Below are positions 8,275 through 17,193 of a stretch of 64,000 nt of DNA, piece after piece (the first letter of the stretch is position 1; every line of letters begins with the position of its first letter). Both the position numbers and the translations under genes were made by a program. The notes beneath the pieces are model-generated. The model worked only from the letters and a program-made list of their open reading frames with translations. It made no database searches and was not told the origin of the DNA. Origin of the DNA: Neoroseomonas eburnea (GTDB taxonomy: Bacteria; Pseudomonadota; Alphaproteobacteria; Acetobacterales; Acetobacteraceae); the NCBI RefSeq assembly GCF_018129005.1, contig NZ_JAAEDL010000006.1:62001-126000 (forward strand), written 5' to 3'.

Positions 8275-9804
8275 ATGGGTCCGTCCGCCTCCCGTCGCGC
8301 CGTGCTGGCCGGCGCCGCCGCCTCGGCGATGCTGCCTTTCCTCCGTGTCCCCGGCGCGCGCGCGGCAACGCCCGGCATGCTGACCTTCGGCCTTTCAAGT
8401 TTCCCGCCGAGCATCCAGCCCTGGGCAAACACCGGCACGGCGGCCGCGACGGTCAAGCTGATGATCTATCGCGGCCTCACCTCCTATGCACCGGACGGCT
8501 CGCTGCGCGGCGAGCTCGCGGATTCCTGGGACCGTGTCGGGGCTACCGGCTGGGAGTTCAGGCTGCGTGACGCCCGCTTCCAGAACGGCGAGAAGGTCAC
8601 CTCCGCCGACGTGAAATGGACCATCGAGCAGATCGCCGGTGAACGCTCGACCGCCTATTTCCGCGCCGAGATGCAGGGCGTCGAACGGGTGGAGACGCCC
8701 GACGACCGCACGGTGCGCATCATCATGAAGAACCCGGTCGCGACGCTGCCGGTCTGGATGGCGTCCTACCACCTGCCGATCATCTCGCGGAACTCGCCGC
8801 GCGGCAGCTTCGTCGGCGCGGGCCCCTTCATGCTGAAGGCGCAGGAGCGCGGCGTGTCGCTGGAGCTCGAACCCTTCTCCGGCTTCCACCGTGCCGGCCT
8901 GCCCAAGCTCAAGGGAATCCGTGCCGTCGCCTATGCCGACGAGAATCTGCGCGTCGCCGCCTTGCGTTCGGGTGACGTGGACCTGATCGAATACGTGCCG
9001 TGGCAGGCGATGGACGCGATCGCCGCCGACCAGTCGCTCAAGCTGGACACGGTGGACGGCGCCTTCATGTTCCTGGTGTTCAACGGCAGCCGGCCGCCCT
9101 TCAACGATGCAAGGGTGCGCAGGGCCGTCGCGCACGCCATCAAGCGCGACGAGCTGGTGCGCGCCGCCTTCTTCGGGCGTGGCTCGCCGCTCATGCAGCT
9201 GCCGATCGCGGAATCGAGCCCCTTCTACAATCCGGAGTACAGGGAAGGCTGGAAGTATGATCCCGACCTTTCCAAGCGCCTCCTGGCCGAGGCCGGGCAT
9301 GCCAATGGCCTGTCCTGCTCGCTGCTCTCCACGGCGCAGTACGGCATGCACAAGGACACGGCCGAGGTGGTGCAGCAGCACCTTGCCGCCGTCGGCATCC
9401 GCGCCGAGCTGAACCTTCCCGACTGGGCGACGCGCGTGGCGATCGGCAACCGCGGCCAATACGAGATGGCGGTGATGGGCACGGCGGCGGACAGCAACGA
9501 TCCGGACGGCATCGCCAACTTCGTCGACGGTTCGCTCGCGCCGTCCTATGTGCGCAGCTACGGGTTGAAGATCGACCGAATCACCGAGCTCCTGGCCGCC
9601 GGGCGCGCCGAGTTCGACCAGGCGAAGCGCCGCGACATCTATCGGCAGATGGAAGGCGTGGCGATCGAGCAGGCGCCGATGGTCGGCCTGACCTGGCGCA
9701 GCCAGGGCTACGCCATGCGGCGACAGGTGACGGGATTCCGCAACCTGCCGGGTGCCCTGACCTTCTATTCGGGCCTGACCTTCGAAACCACCGACGTGGC
9801 CTGA
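8275..9804 (+). CDS. ABC transporter substrate-binding protein, family 5, Tat-type signal
   Basis: A 509-residue periplasmic binding protein. The N-terminus SRRAVLAGAAASAMLPF followed by AARA is a twin-arginine-like signal with cleavage near residue 32. Family 5 hallmarks are LTSYAPDGSLRGELADSWD, the AD.KWTIEQI block, and FNGSRPPFNDARVRRAVAHAI. An AAGGAGAAG Shine-Dalgarno lies before ATG 8275. It is followed after 4 bp by its permease gene, so it is the binding component of the transporter at 9809-13604. Being in one operon with hyuAB suggests that the imported compound is, or is converted to, the HyuAB substrate. Confidence 0.92.
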   Translation: MGPSASRRAVLAGAAASAMLPFLRVPGARAATPGMLTFGLSSFPPSIQPWANTGTAAATVKLMIYRGLTSYAPDGSLRGELADSWDRVGATGWEFRLRDARFQNGEKVTSADVKWTIEQIAGERSTAYFRAEMQGVERVETPDDRTVRIIMKNPVATLPVWMASYHLPIISRNSPRGSFVGAGPFMLKAQERGVSLELEPFSGFHRAGLPKLKGIRAVAYADENLRVAALRSGDVDLIEYVPWQAMDAIAADQSLKLDTVDGAFMFLVFNGSRPPFNDARVRRAVAHAIKRDELVRAAFFGRGSPLMQLPIAESSPFYNPEYREGWKYDPDLSKRLLAEAGHANGLSCSLLSTAQYGMHKDTAEVVQQHLAAVGIRAELNLPDWATRVAIGNRGQYEMAVMGTAADSNDPDGIANFVDGSLAPSYVRSYGLKIDRITELLAAGRAEFDQAKRRDIYRQMEGVAIEQAPMVGLTWRSQGYAMRRQVTGFRNLPGALTFYSGLTFETTDVA

Positions 9805-9808
9805 CTAC

Positions 9809-10762
9809 GTGCTGGCCTATGCCGCTCGCCGCCTCGCGGTCTCGGTAGCACTGGTCTGGGTGGTCGCGTCGCTGGTCTTCCTGGTGATCCACCTGATCCC
9901 GGGCGATCCGGCGGAGCTGCTGCTGTCCCAGGGCGGCATCGCGCCGGACCCGGCCGCGGTCGAGGAGCTGCGCGAGCGGCTGGGCCTGAACCAGCCGCTC
10001 TGGACCCAGTACGTCGCCTATATGGGCGGGTTGCTGAAGGGGGATTTCGGCCTCTCCCTGCAGGATGAGCATCCGATCGCCGACGAGATCGCGCTTCGTC
10101 TGCCGCGCACGCTCGAACTCGTGGGCATGGCCGGGGCGATCTCGGTGGCCTTCGGCGTGCCGCTCGGCATGGTCGCCGCACTGCGTGCGGGCGGGCCGCT
10201 CGATCGCGCGCTTTCGGCCTGGGCGAGCTTCGCCCTCTCCGTGCCGGTCTTCGTCGTCGGCACGCTCGCGATCCTGGTCCTGGCACAGGAGCTCAGGCTG
10301 GTCTCCGCCGGAGGATACGTCCCCTTCGCGCGGGATCCCGTGCGGCACGTCGCGCTGCTGCTGGTGCCCGCCGGCACCATAGCCTTCGGCCTCGGCGCCG
10401 TGGTGTTCCGCGTGATGCGGAGTTCGGTCCTCGAAGTGCTTGAGCGGGAGCATGTGCGGGCAGCGCAGGCGCGCGGCGTCTCGCCGGCCGCCATCATCCG
10501 CCGCCATGTGGTGCGCAATGCGCTGACGCCGGTGGTCACCGTCGTCGCGCTCCACCTCGGCACGCTGCTCGGCGGCACGGTCCTTGTGGAGTTCGTGTTC
10601 AACTGGCCCGGTCTTTCGGGCTATCTGGTGCGGGCGGTCGAGGCGCGCGACTACCCGGAGGTGATGGGCATCGTGCTCGTGATCTCGTCCCTCTTCGTCC
10701 TGCTGAACTTCGTGGTCGACATGCTCTACGCGGTGATCGACCCGCGTGTCAGGCACGGCTGA
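9809..10762 (+). CDS. Peptide-type ABC transporter permease (DppB type)
   Basis: A 317-residue inner-membrane permease. Residues ~10-30 form the first helix (VSVALVWVVASLVFLVIHLIPGDPAELLL); the IPGDP motif after helix 1 is conserved in DppB/OppB. The EAA loop that contacts the ATPase reads ARGVSPAAIIRRHVVRNALTPVV. A GTG start 4 bp after the binding-protein stop was used. The stop overlaps the ATG of the next gene by one base. Confidence 0.92.
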   Translation: MLAYAARRLAVSVALVWVVASLVFLVIHLIPGDPAELLLSQGGIAPDPAAVEELRERLGLNQPLWTQYVAYMGGLLKGDFGLSLQDEHPIADEIALRLPRTLELVGMAGAISVAFGVPLGMVAALRAGGPLDRALSAWASFALSVPVFVVGTLAILVLAQELRLVSAGGYVPFARDPVRHVALLLVPAGTIAFGLGAVVFRVMRSSVLEVLEREHVRAAQARGVSPAAIIRRHVVRNALTPVVTVVALHLGTLLGGTVLVEFVFNWPGLSGYLVRAVEARDYPEVMGIVLVISSLFVLLNFVVDMLYAVIDPRVRHG

Positions 10763-12618
10763 TGCGGCGGATCGGGCTGCGCGCCCTGGCGGTCCCGGGT
10801 CTGATCTCGCTGGCCATCCTGCTGGTCGCGGTGGCGGTGCCGCTGCTGCCTCTGGCTGACCCTGTGCGACAGGACGTCGCCAACCGGCTGGCAGGGCCGT
10901 CGGCCGCGCATTGGCTGGGGCAGGACGAATACGGGCGCGACGTGCTCTCCCGCATCCTCTGGGGTGCGCGGGTCTCGCTCTCGGTCGCCTTCGCGGCGAC
11001 GGCGGTCGCCGCGGTGATCGGAACGCTGCTCGGCATCCTCGGCGGGTATTTCCGCGGCGTGGTCGAGCTCGCCACCGTGCGCGTGGCCGAGATCGTGCTG
11101 TGCTTCCCGCCGCTGCTGCTCGCGCTGCTCGTGGTGACGCTGCTCGGGCCGGGCGCGGGCACGCTGATCTTCTCGCTGTCGATCCTTTTCGCGCCCGGCT
11201 TCGCGCGCGTTGCCTATGGGGAGACGCTCTCCGCCCGCGCGCTCGACTACGTCACGGCGCAGGAGGCGCTTGGCGCGCCCACCGGGCGCATCCTCGTCCG
11301 CACCCTGCTGCCCAACATCGCGGCGCCGCTGATCGTGCAGTTCTCGCTGACTGTCGCCTCGGCGATGGTGCTGGAGAGCGGCCTCTCCTTCCTCGGCCTC
11401 GGCGTGGTGCCGCCTTCGCCTTCCTGGGGGCTGATGATCCGCGGCGCGCGCGCCACCATGGAGCAGGCGCCGCTGCTGCTGGCCTGGCCGTGCCTCGCCC
11501 TGACGCTGACGGTGCTGCTGCTGAACCTGCTGTGCGACCGGCTGCGCGATGCGCTGGATCCGCGCGGCCGAGCAGCGGGACGCCCTGGCTTCCTGCGTCG
11601 CGTCCTGGCGCTGCCTGCCGCAGCGGCGCCGGGCGCATCGGTCCCTGGCCTGCTGGCGGTGGAAGGGCTGACGTTGCAGGTGCCAGGCCCCGCCGGTCCG
11701 GTACAGGTGGTGCGCGATGTCGGCTTCAGCCTGGCTCCAGGGGAGACGCTCGCCATCGTGGGCGAAAGCGGCTCCGGCAAGACGCTCACCGGGCTTGCGA
11801 TCATGGGCCTGCTGCCGCCGGCGGTCACGCCGGTCGCCGGTCGCATCCTCTTCACCGGGCGGGACGGCTCCGTGCGCGACCTGCTTCGTCTGCCGGAGCG
11901 CGAGATGCGGCGGCTGCGCGGCCGCGACCTGTCCATGATCTTCCAGGATCCGTCGAGCAGCCTGAACCCTCTCGTCCGCATCGGCGTGCAGGTCGCCGAG
12001 AGCCTGCGCGCGCATGGCGTGGCGGAAGGCGTGAAGGGCCGCGTCGTCGCGCTGCTGCGCCAGGTCGGCCTGCCCGACCCGGAGCGGCAGGCCATGGCCT
12101 ATCCGCATGAGGTCTCGGGCGGCCAGCGCCAGCGCGTGATGATCGCCGCAGCCATCGCCAACCACCCACGCCTGCTGCTGGCGGACGAGCCGACAACGGC
12201 ACTCGACGTCACGGTGCAGGCGCAGATCCTCGCGCTGCTGGCCGCGCTGAAGCGTGCCGAGGGCGTGATGGGCATGGTTTTCGTCACGCACAACCTGGCC
12301 GTGGTCGCCGACATCGCCGACCGCGCGGTGGTGATGTATGCGGGCGAGGTGGTGGAGGAGGGCCCGGTCGCCGAGCTCTTCGCGGCGCCGCGCCATCCCT
12401 ATACCGCCGCGCTCATCGCCAGCATGCCGGAAGGAGAGGCGGACCGCCTGACCGCCATTCCAGGTGCCGTGCCGCAGCCATGGGCCATGCCGGCGGGCTG
12501 CCGCTTCGCGCCGCGCTGCGCGATGGCGATGGAAGCCTGCGGCGCGACCTCGCCCGCGCTGGCGGAGATCGCGCCGGGCCGAGCCACGCGCTGCCTGCGC
12601 TGGAAGGAGATGGCATGA
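10762..12618 (+). CDS. Fused peptide ABC transporter permease (DppC type) and ATP-binding protein (DppD type)
   Basis: A 618-residue fusion. Residues 1-~275 are a DppC-like permease: [21 protein letters not shown], the EAA loop [22 protein letters not shown], then [17 protein letters not shown]. Residues ~295-618 are an ATPase with Walker A GESGSGKT (~330), signature VSGGQRQRV, Walker [13 protein letters not shown] and the C-terminal cysteine-bearing oligopeptide-transporter extension ([14 protein letters not shown]). There is no stop between the domains and the linker is in frame. Such permease-ATPase fusions occur in this superfamily and fix a 1:1 subunit ratio. The neighbouring DppB-type permease and DppF-type ATPase complete the transporter. 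Confidence 0.92.
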   Translation: MRRIGLRALAVPGLISLAILLVAVAVPLLPLADPVRQDVANRLAGPSAAHWLGQDEYGRDVLSRILWGARVSLSVAFAATAVAAVIGTLLGILGGYFRGVVELATVRVAEIVLCFPPLLLALLVVTLLGPGAGTLIFSLSILFAPGFARVAYGETLSARALDYVTAQEALGAPTGRILVRTLLPNIAAPLIVQFSLTVASAMVLESGLSFLGLGVVPPSPSWGLMIRGARATMEQAPLLLAWPCLALTLTVLLLNLLCDRLRDALDPRGRAAGRPGFLRRVLALPAAAAPGASVPGLLAVEGLTLQVPGPAGPVQVVRDVGFSLAPGETLAIVGESGSGKTLTGLAIMGLLPPAVTPVAGRILFTGRDGSVRDLLRLPEREMRRLRGRDLSMIFQDPSSSLNPLVRIGVQVAESLRAHGVAEGVKGRVVALLRQVGLPDPERQAMAYPHEVSGGQRQRVMIAAAIANHPRLLLADEPTTALDVTVQAQILALLAALKRAEGVMGMVFVTHNLAVVADIADRAVVMYAGEVVEEGPVAELFAAPRHPYTAALIASMPEGEADRLTAIPGAVPQPWAMPAGCRFAPRCAMAMEACGATSPALAEIAPGRATRCLRWKEMA

Positions 12619-13604
12619 GCGCCGCGCGCGAACCGCTGGTCCGGGGCGAGGGGCTGACGCGCGCCTTCCGGCGGCGCGCGGGGCTGTTCGGCCGCGGCGT
12701 GCCGGTGATGGCGCTGCGCGGTGTGGATGTCGCCGTCCATCGGGGGGAGGCGCTGGGCGTCGTCGGCGAATCCGGTTGCGGCAAGAGTACGCTCGGCCGC
12801 GTCCTGCTGCGTCTCATGCCGCCGACCGATGGGCGGGTGCTGTTCGAGGGCGAGGACCTCGCGCAGCAGACGGCGTCGCGCCTGCGCGTGCTGCGACGGC
12901 GCATGCAGATGGTCTTCCAGGATCCCTACGGCAGTCTCGATCCGCGTCGCACGGTGGGGGCGCAGATCGCGGACGGCATGGTGATCCACGGCCTCGCGCG
13001 AGGCGGAGAGGCGCGCGAGAAGGTGGCGGCGCTGCTGCGCCAGGTCGGTCTCGACCCGGATCATGCGCGGCGGCTGCCGCATGAATTCTCCGGTGGGCAG
13101 CGGCAGCGCATCGCGGTCGCGCGCGCTCTCGCGACGCAGCCCGACTTCATCGTGGCGGACGAGCCCGTCTCCGCGCTGGACGTCTCCATCCAGGCGCAGG
13201 TGGTGAACCTGCTGGCGGATCTGCGGGCTGAACTCGGCCTTGCCCTGCTCTTCATCAGCCACGATCTGCACGTGGTGCGTCACCTGTGCGACCGCGTGGT
13301 GGTGATGTATCTCGGCCATGTCATGGAGCAGGGGCCGGCGGCCGAGCTGTTTCGCGCGCCGGCGCATCCCTACACGCGCGCGCTGCTGGCCGCGACGCCG
13401 TCCCTGCGGCATCGCGGAGGAGCGGCGAATCCGTTGGTGGGCGAAGTGCCGAGCATCGCCGCGCCGCCCTCGGGTTGCGTCTTTCGCACGCGCTGCGCGA
13501 TGGCGCAGCCGCGCTGCGCGGAAGGTACCCCGCCGCTGGCGCCCATGCCCGGCGCTCCCGCGCGCCAGCTCGCCTGTCATCGCGCGGCGGAACTCGCGCC
13601 ATGA
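12615..13604 (+). CDS. Peptide-type ABC transporter ATP-binding protein (DppF type)
   Basis: A 329-residue ATPase starting at ATG 12615, which overlaps the upstream stop (ATGA). Walker A is GESGCGKST, the Q-loop MVFQDPYGSLDPRRT, the signature FSGGQRQRI, Walker B FIVADEPVSALD and the switch histidine is in LLFISHDLH. The C-terminal extension PPSGCVFRTRCAMAQPRC is typical of DppF/OppF. It is the second nucleotide-binding subunit of the transporter encoded from 8275, and is followed 22 bp later by an SDR gene with a good Shine-Dalgarno. Confidence 0.93.
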   Translation: MSAAREPLVRGEGLTRAFRRRAGLFGRGVPVMALRGVDVAVHRGEALGVVGESGCGKSTLGRVLLRLMPPTDGRVLFEGEDLAQQTASRLRVLRRRMQMVFQDPYGSLDPRRTVGAQIADGMVIHGLARGGEAREKVAALLRQVGLDPDHARRLPHEFSGGQRQRIAVARALATQPDFIVADEPVSALDVSIQAQVVNLLADLRAELGLALLFISHDLHVVRHLCDRVVVMYLGHVMEQGPAAELFRAPAHPYTRALLAATPSLRHRGGAANPLVGEVPSIAAPPSGCVFRTRCAMAQPRCAEGTPPLAPMPGAPARQLACHRAAELAP

Positions 13605-13626
13605 TGGCATCAGGAGGACTGCGTCG

Positions 13627-14322
13627 ATGATGGATCCGACCGGCCGTGTGGCCATGGTCTCCGGCGCCACGCGCGGTATCGGGCGAGCCGTGACCGAGCG
13701 CCTGTTGGCCGCCGGCTACGCTGTCAGCGCCGGCGTGCGCGATCCGGCGCGTCTCGCGCCGCACGACCGTCTGGTCGGCCATGCCTTCGATGCTGCGACC
13801 GCGGGCAGCGCCGAAGCCTGGGTCGCCCAGACCCTGGCACGACACGGCCGGATCGACGCCCTGGTGAACGCCGCAGGCATCAACACGCGCGGCACGCTGC
13901 TCGATTCCGACGAGACGGCCTTCGACGCGACGTGGACGGTCAACGCCAAGGGACCGATGCGTGTGATCCGCGCCGCCTGGCCGCACCTCGTCGCAGGCGG
14001 GGAGGGGAGGGTGGTCAACATCTCCTCCCTTTCGGGCAAGCGCGTGCGCAACGACAACCTCGCCTATGCCATGAGCAAGTTTGCCGTCATGGCGCTGACG
14101 CAGGAGGTCCGCCGGCTGGGCTGGGAGCACGGCGTCCGCGCCACCGCCGTCTGCCCCGGTTTCGTGGACACGGACATGACGGCCCATGTGACCAAGGTCT
14201 CGCGCGGCAGCATGTCGCGTCCCGAGGACATTGCCGCGCTGATCGAGGCGGTGCTGCGCCTTCCCAACACCGCGACGGTGGCGGAGCTGCTGGTCAATTG
14301 CCGGCACGAGGATACGCTGTGA
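13627..14322 (+). CDS. Short-chain dehydrogenase/reductase
   Basis: A 231-residue NAD(P)-dependent SDR. The N-terminal cofactor motif is VSGATRGIGRAV (TGxxxGxG variant), the NAAG motif is LVNAAGINTRG, and the catalytic site has Ser in NISSLSGKR with YAMSK supplying Tyr and Lys. AGGAGG ends about 9 bases before ATG 13627; a second ATG follows at 13630. The stop overlaps the GTG of the small ferredoxin subunit. Position between a transporter and an HcnABC-like dehydrogenase suggests that it oxidises or reduces a carbonyl/alcohol intermediate of the same pathway (inference). Confidence 0.9.
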   Translation: MMDPTGRVAMVSGATRGIGRAVTERLLAAGYAVSAGVRDPARLAPHDRLVGHAFDAATAGSAEAWVAQTLARHGRIDALVNAAGINTRGTLLDSDETAFDATWTVNAKGPMRVIRAAWPHLVAGGEGRVVNISSLSGKRVRNDNLAYAMSKFAVMALTQEVRRLGWEHGVRATAVCPGFVDTDMTAHVTKVSRGSMSRPEDIAALIEAVLRLPNTATVAELLVNCRHEDTL

Positions 14323-14594
14323 AGCTGGTTCGCCTGCGCGATGCGTCCCGTCCGCGCATCTCCCTGACGCTGGAAGGCGCGCCGATCGAGGCACAGCAGG
14401 GCGATACGCTGCTGACGGCGCTGCTCGCCGCGGAGGCGGGGCATCTGCGGGTCAGCGAGTTCGGCGATGGCCCGCGCGCCGGCTTCTGCCTGATGGGTGC
14501 CTGCCAGGATTGCTGGGTGTTCGTCGAAGGCATGGGCCGCGTGCGTGCCTGCGCGACGCTCGCGCTGGAGGGCATGGAGGTCCGGCGCGGATGA
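14319..14594 (+). CDS. (2Fe-2S)-binding small subunit of an HcnABC-like amine dehydrogenase
   Basis: A 91-residue ferredoxin-like subunit. Four cysteines in GFCLMGACQDCWV and RVRACATL give the plant-type C-x4-C-x2-C...C spacing of a [2Fe-2S] cluster. The GTG start at 14319 overlaps the SDR stop (GTGA), and the stop overlaps the next start (ATGA), so it is embedded in a tightly coupled trio. It corresponds to HcnA or the gamma subunit of opine/proline dehydrogenases, passing electrons between flavin centres. It is easily missed because a long false frame runs through it from the SDR gene. Confidence 0.88.
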   Translation: MKLVRLRDASRPRISLTLEGAPIEAQQGDTLLTALLAAEAGHLRVSEFGDGPRAGFCLMGACQDCWVFVEGMGRVRACATLALEGMEVRRG

Positions 14595-15973
14595 GGGTCG
14601 TGGTGGTCGGTGCCGGCCCCGCCGGGGTGCGCGCCGCGGAGAAGCTGGTGGCGGCGGGCCTCTCGCCCATCTGGGTCGACGAGGCGCCCGATGGGGGCGG
14701 GCGGATCTATCAGCGACCGCCGCCCGGCCTCGAGCGGGATGCGCGCACGCTCTACGGCTTCGAGGCGAAGCGGGCGGAGGCGCTGCACGCGACGCTCGAT
14801 GCGCTGAAGCCGCGCAGCGAATGGCGGCCGGAGACCTTCGTCTGGCACATCCGGCCCGGCGCGCGCGAATTGCACGTCCTGCACCGCGGGAGACAGGAGA
14901 GGATCAGCTACGACGCCGCCATCCTCTGCACCGGCGCCATGGACCGCGTCATCCCCGTGCGGGGATGGACGCTGCCTGGCGTGACGACGCTGGGGGCCGC
15001 GCAGATCGCGTTGAAGGCACAGGGCTGCGGCATTGGGCGCCGCGTGGTGTTCCTGGGTACCGGGCCGCTGCTGTGGCTGGTCGCGTACCAGTATGCGAAG
15101 GCGGGGGCCGATGTGGCTGCCGTGCTCGATACCACGAGCTTCGCGACTAAGGTTGCTGCGGTGCCTGGTCTGCTGCGCGGCGGCGCGACCTTCGCCAAGG
15201 GACTCTATTTCATCGCCTGGCTTCGGCGCCGCGGCATCCGGATCGCGGAAGGGATCACGCCGCTGGAGATCCAAGGCGATGCGAATGGCATCACGGCCGT
15301 GACATGGCGCGACGCGGCGGGAAGGGATTGCCGCGAGGTCTGCGACGCCGTCGGCATCGGCTGGGGGCTGAGGCCCGAGGCGCAGCTCGCCGACCTGGCC
15401 GGCGTGCCGTTCCGCCATGATCGGCTGCAGCAAAACTGGGTGCCCGTGCGGGACGGGGCCGGCAGGACGCCGGTCGCGGGCATCTACCTCGCCGGGGACG
15501 GCGCCGGGATCGGTGGCGCGGAAGTCGCCGAGCTCGCCGGGACACGCGCGGCCCTGGCGCTCCTGGAGGATGCCGGGCACCGGGTGGATGCGGCGGAGGC
15601 CGCGCGGCTGGAGGGCAGGCTCGCCGGTCAGGCGCGGTTCCGCGCGGCGCTGGAGCGTGCCTTTCCGTTCCCGGCTGCGCTCGCCCGCGCGCTCGCCGAC
15701 GATGTTATCCTCTGCCGCTGCGAGGGTCTGCGCGTGGGCGAGCTGCGCGCTGCGGCGCGTGCGGATGCCGCCACCGGCCCGGCACCGGAGATGAACCGCG
15801 CCAAGGCCTTCACGCGTGTCGGCATGGGCCGCTGCCAGGGGCGCGTCTGCGGCGCGGCCGCCGCCGAGGTGCTCGCAGCCGAGCTCGGCTGCGATGTCGC
15901 CGAGATCGGTCGCCTGCGCGGTCAGCCGCCGGTCAAGCCCATTCCGATACCCGCCGCGGTGAACGCGCCATGA
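14591..15973 (+). CDS. NAD(P)/FAD-dependent oxidoreductase with BFD-like [2Fe-2S] domain (HcnB type)
   Basis: A 460-residue subunit. FAD-binding MRVVVVGAGPAGVRAAEKL lies at the N-terminus, the second nucleotide-binding site is VVFLGTGPLLWLVAYQYAKAG, and the GIYLAGDGAGIGGAEVAELAG motif contacts FAD. Near the C-terminus, LCRCEGLRVGEL followed by GRCQGRVCGAAAAEV provides the CxC...CxxxxC iron-sulfur site. It pairs with the small subunit upstream and the DadA-like subunit downstream (4-bp overlaps on both sides). It is homologous in layout to the protein at 2129-3484. Confidence 0.9.
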   Translation: MRVVVVGAGPAGVRAAEKLVAAGLSPIWVDEAPDGGGRIYQRPPPGLERDARTLYGFEAKRAEALHATLDALKPRSEWRPETFVWHIRPGARELHVLHRGRQERISYDAAILCTGAMDRVIPVRGWTLPGVTTLGAAQIALKAQGCGIGRRVVFLGTGPLLWLVAYQYAKAGADVAAVLDTTSFATKVAAVPGLLRGGATFAKGLYFIAWLRRRGIRIAEGITPLEIQGDANGITAVTWRDAAGRDCREVCDAVGIGWGLRPEAQLADLAGVPFRHDRLQQNWVPVRDGAGRTPVAGIYLAGDGAGIGGAEVAELAGTRAALALLEDAGHRVDAAEAARLEGRLAGQARFRAALERAFPFPAALARALADDVILCRCEGLRVGELRAAARADAATGPAPEMNRAKAFTRVGMGRCQGRVCGAAAAEVLAAELGCDVAEIGRLRGQPPVKPIPIPAAVNAP

Positions 15974-17088
15974 CCACAGAGTGCGACGTACTGATCCAGG
16001 GCGGCGGTGGCGCGGGCTGTTCCGCCGCGCTGCACCTTGCGCAACGCCGCGCGCGGGTGGTGTTGCTGGAGCGCGGCCTGGTCGGCGGGCAGGCCTCCGG
16101 CGTCAATTATGGCGGCGTGCGGCAACAGGGCCGGCACCCGGCGGAACTGCCGATCGCGCGGCGTTCGCGGGAGATCTGGGGCCGGCTGAAGGGCCTGGTC
16201 GGCACGGATGCGGAGTTCACCGTCACCGGCCATCTGAAGCTCGCGCGTGATGAGCGGGAGGAAGCGGATCTCGTCGCCTACCTCGATATCGCGAAGGAGC
16301 ACGGGCTGCCGCTGCGCATGGTGGGGCGCAACGCGATCCATCGGGAGTATCCCTGGCTTGGACCGAAGGTGCTCGCCGGCTCATTCGCGCCGGAGGACGG
16401 CGCGGCCAATCCGCGGCTCCTTGCGCCCGCGCTGGCCAATGCCGCGCGCGCCGCGGGTGCGGTGATCCGTGAGCACGCCGAGGTGGTTGCGCACCACCAC
16501 GACGGCGCGCGTTTCACGCTCCGCACCAAATCCGGCGAAGCATTCTCCGCGCCGCTGCTGCTCAACATGTCCGGCTACTGGGGGGGGGCCGTCGCTGCCG
16601 CCTTCGGCGAGCCGGTGCCGGTCGCGCCGCTCGCACCGAACATGATGGTGACGGAGCCGGTGCGCTACTTCATCGAGCCAAACATCGGCGTCGTCGGCGG
16701 CAATGTCTATCTGCGCCAGATTCCGCGCGGGAACATCATCCTCGGCGGCGGGCATGCCGAATGCGACCCATCCTTGCCGTGGACGCGGCCGCTGCCCGAG
16801 GTGACGATGGAGGCGATGCAGCTCGCCGTGGAACTCGTGCCTGCGCTCGCCGGCACGCAGGTGATCCGCTCCTGGAGCGGCATCGACGGGCAGATGCCGG
16901 ACCGCATTCCGGTGATCGGTCCGAGCGGCACGACGCCGGGCCTGTTCCACGCCTTCGGCTTCTCGGGCCACGGCTTCCAGCTCGGACCCGCCATCGGCGC
17001 GATCATGGCGGAGCTCGTGCTCGACGGCCGCACCGATGTTCCTCTCGAACCGTTCCGCATCGGACGCTTCACGTCCGGTTCCGGCTGA
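15970..17088 (+). CDS. FAD-dependent amine/amino-acid oxidoreductase (HcnC / DadA type)
   Basis: A 372-residue catalytic flavoprotein subunit. CDVLIQGGGGAGCSAALHLAQR is the N-terminal Rossmann motif, GQASGVNYGGVRQQGR follows the flavin-binding region, and the C-terminus has AFGFSGHGFQLGPAIG, the usual DAO-family FAD-contact segment. Start at ATG 15970 overlaps the previous stop. It completes the A-B-C trio. A nine-G run at 16580-16588 falls inside the frame (encoding Trp-Gly-Gly-Ala). Likely substrates are a D-amino acid, glycine-like or opine-type secondary amine imported by the flanking ABC systems (inference). Confidence 0.9.
   Translation: MTTECDVLIQGGGGAGCSAALHLAQRRARVVLLERGLVGGQASGVNYGGVRQQGRHPAELPIARRSREIWGRLKGLVGTDAEFTVTGHLKLARDEREEADLVAYLDIAKEHGLPLRMVGRNAIHREYPWLGPKVLAGSFAPEDGAANPRLLAPALANAARAAGAVIREHAEVVAHHHDGARFTLRTKSGEAFSAPLLLNMSGYWGGAVAAAFGEPVPVAPLAPNMMVTEPVRYFIEPNIGVVGGNVYLRQIPRGNIILGGGHAECDPSLPWTRPLPEVTMEAMQLAVELVPALAGTQVIRSWSGIDGQMPDRIPVIGPSGTTPGLFHAFGFSGHGFQLGPAIGAIMAELVLDGRTDVPLEPFRIGRFTSGSG
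16580..16588 (+). repeat. G9 homopolymer inside a coding region
   Basis: Nine consecutive G residues lie within the HcnC-like gene. The frame is intact as given, but one-base slippage or an assembly error here would truncate the protein. Confidence 0.85.
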
Positions 17089-17193
17089 TCCCGACTGCGC
17101 GTCACGCTTGCGTCGTCGTGGGGCGCGTGAAAGTATTTCTTCCGGCGTGGCGGGCCAGGAGCGATGGCGCGCCATCCACGCAGGAGAGGCAGA

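Noticed and set aside
17149-17164. GG-N10-GC spacing resembling a sigma-54 site before the binding-protein gene at 17194
   Set aside because: Only the dinucleotide spacing fits; the -24 CAC and -12 TTGC bases are missing, so it is most likely chance.
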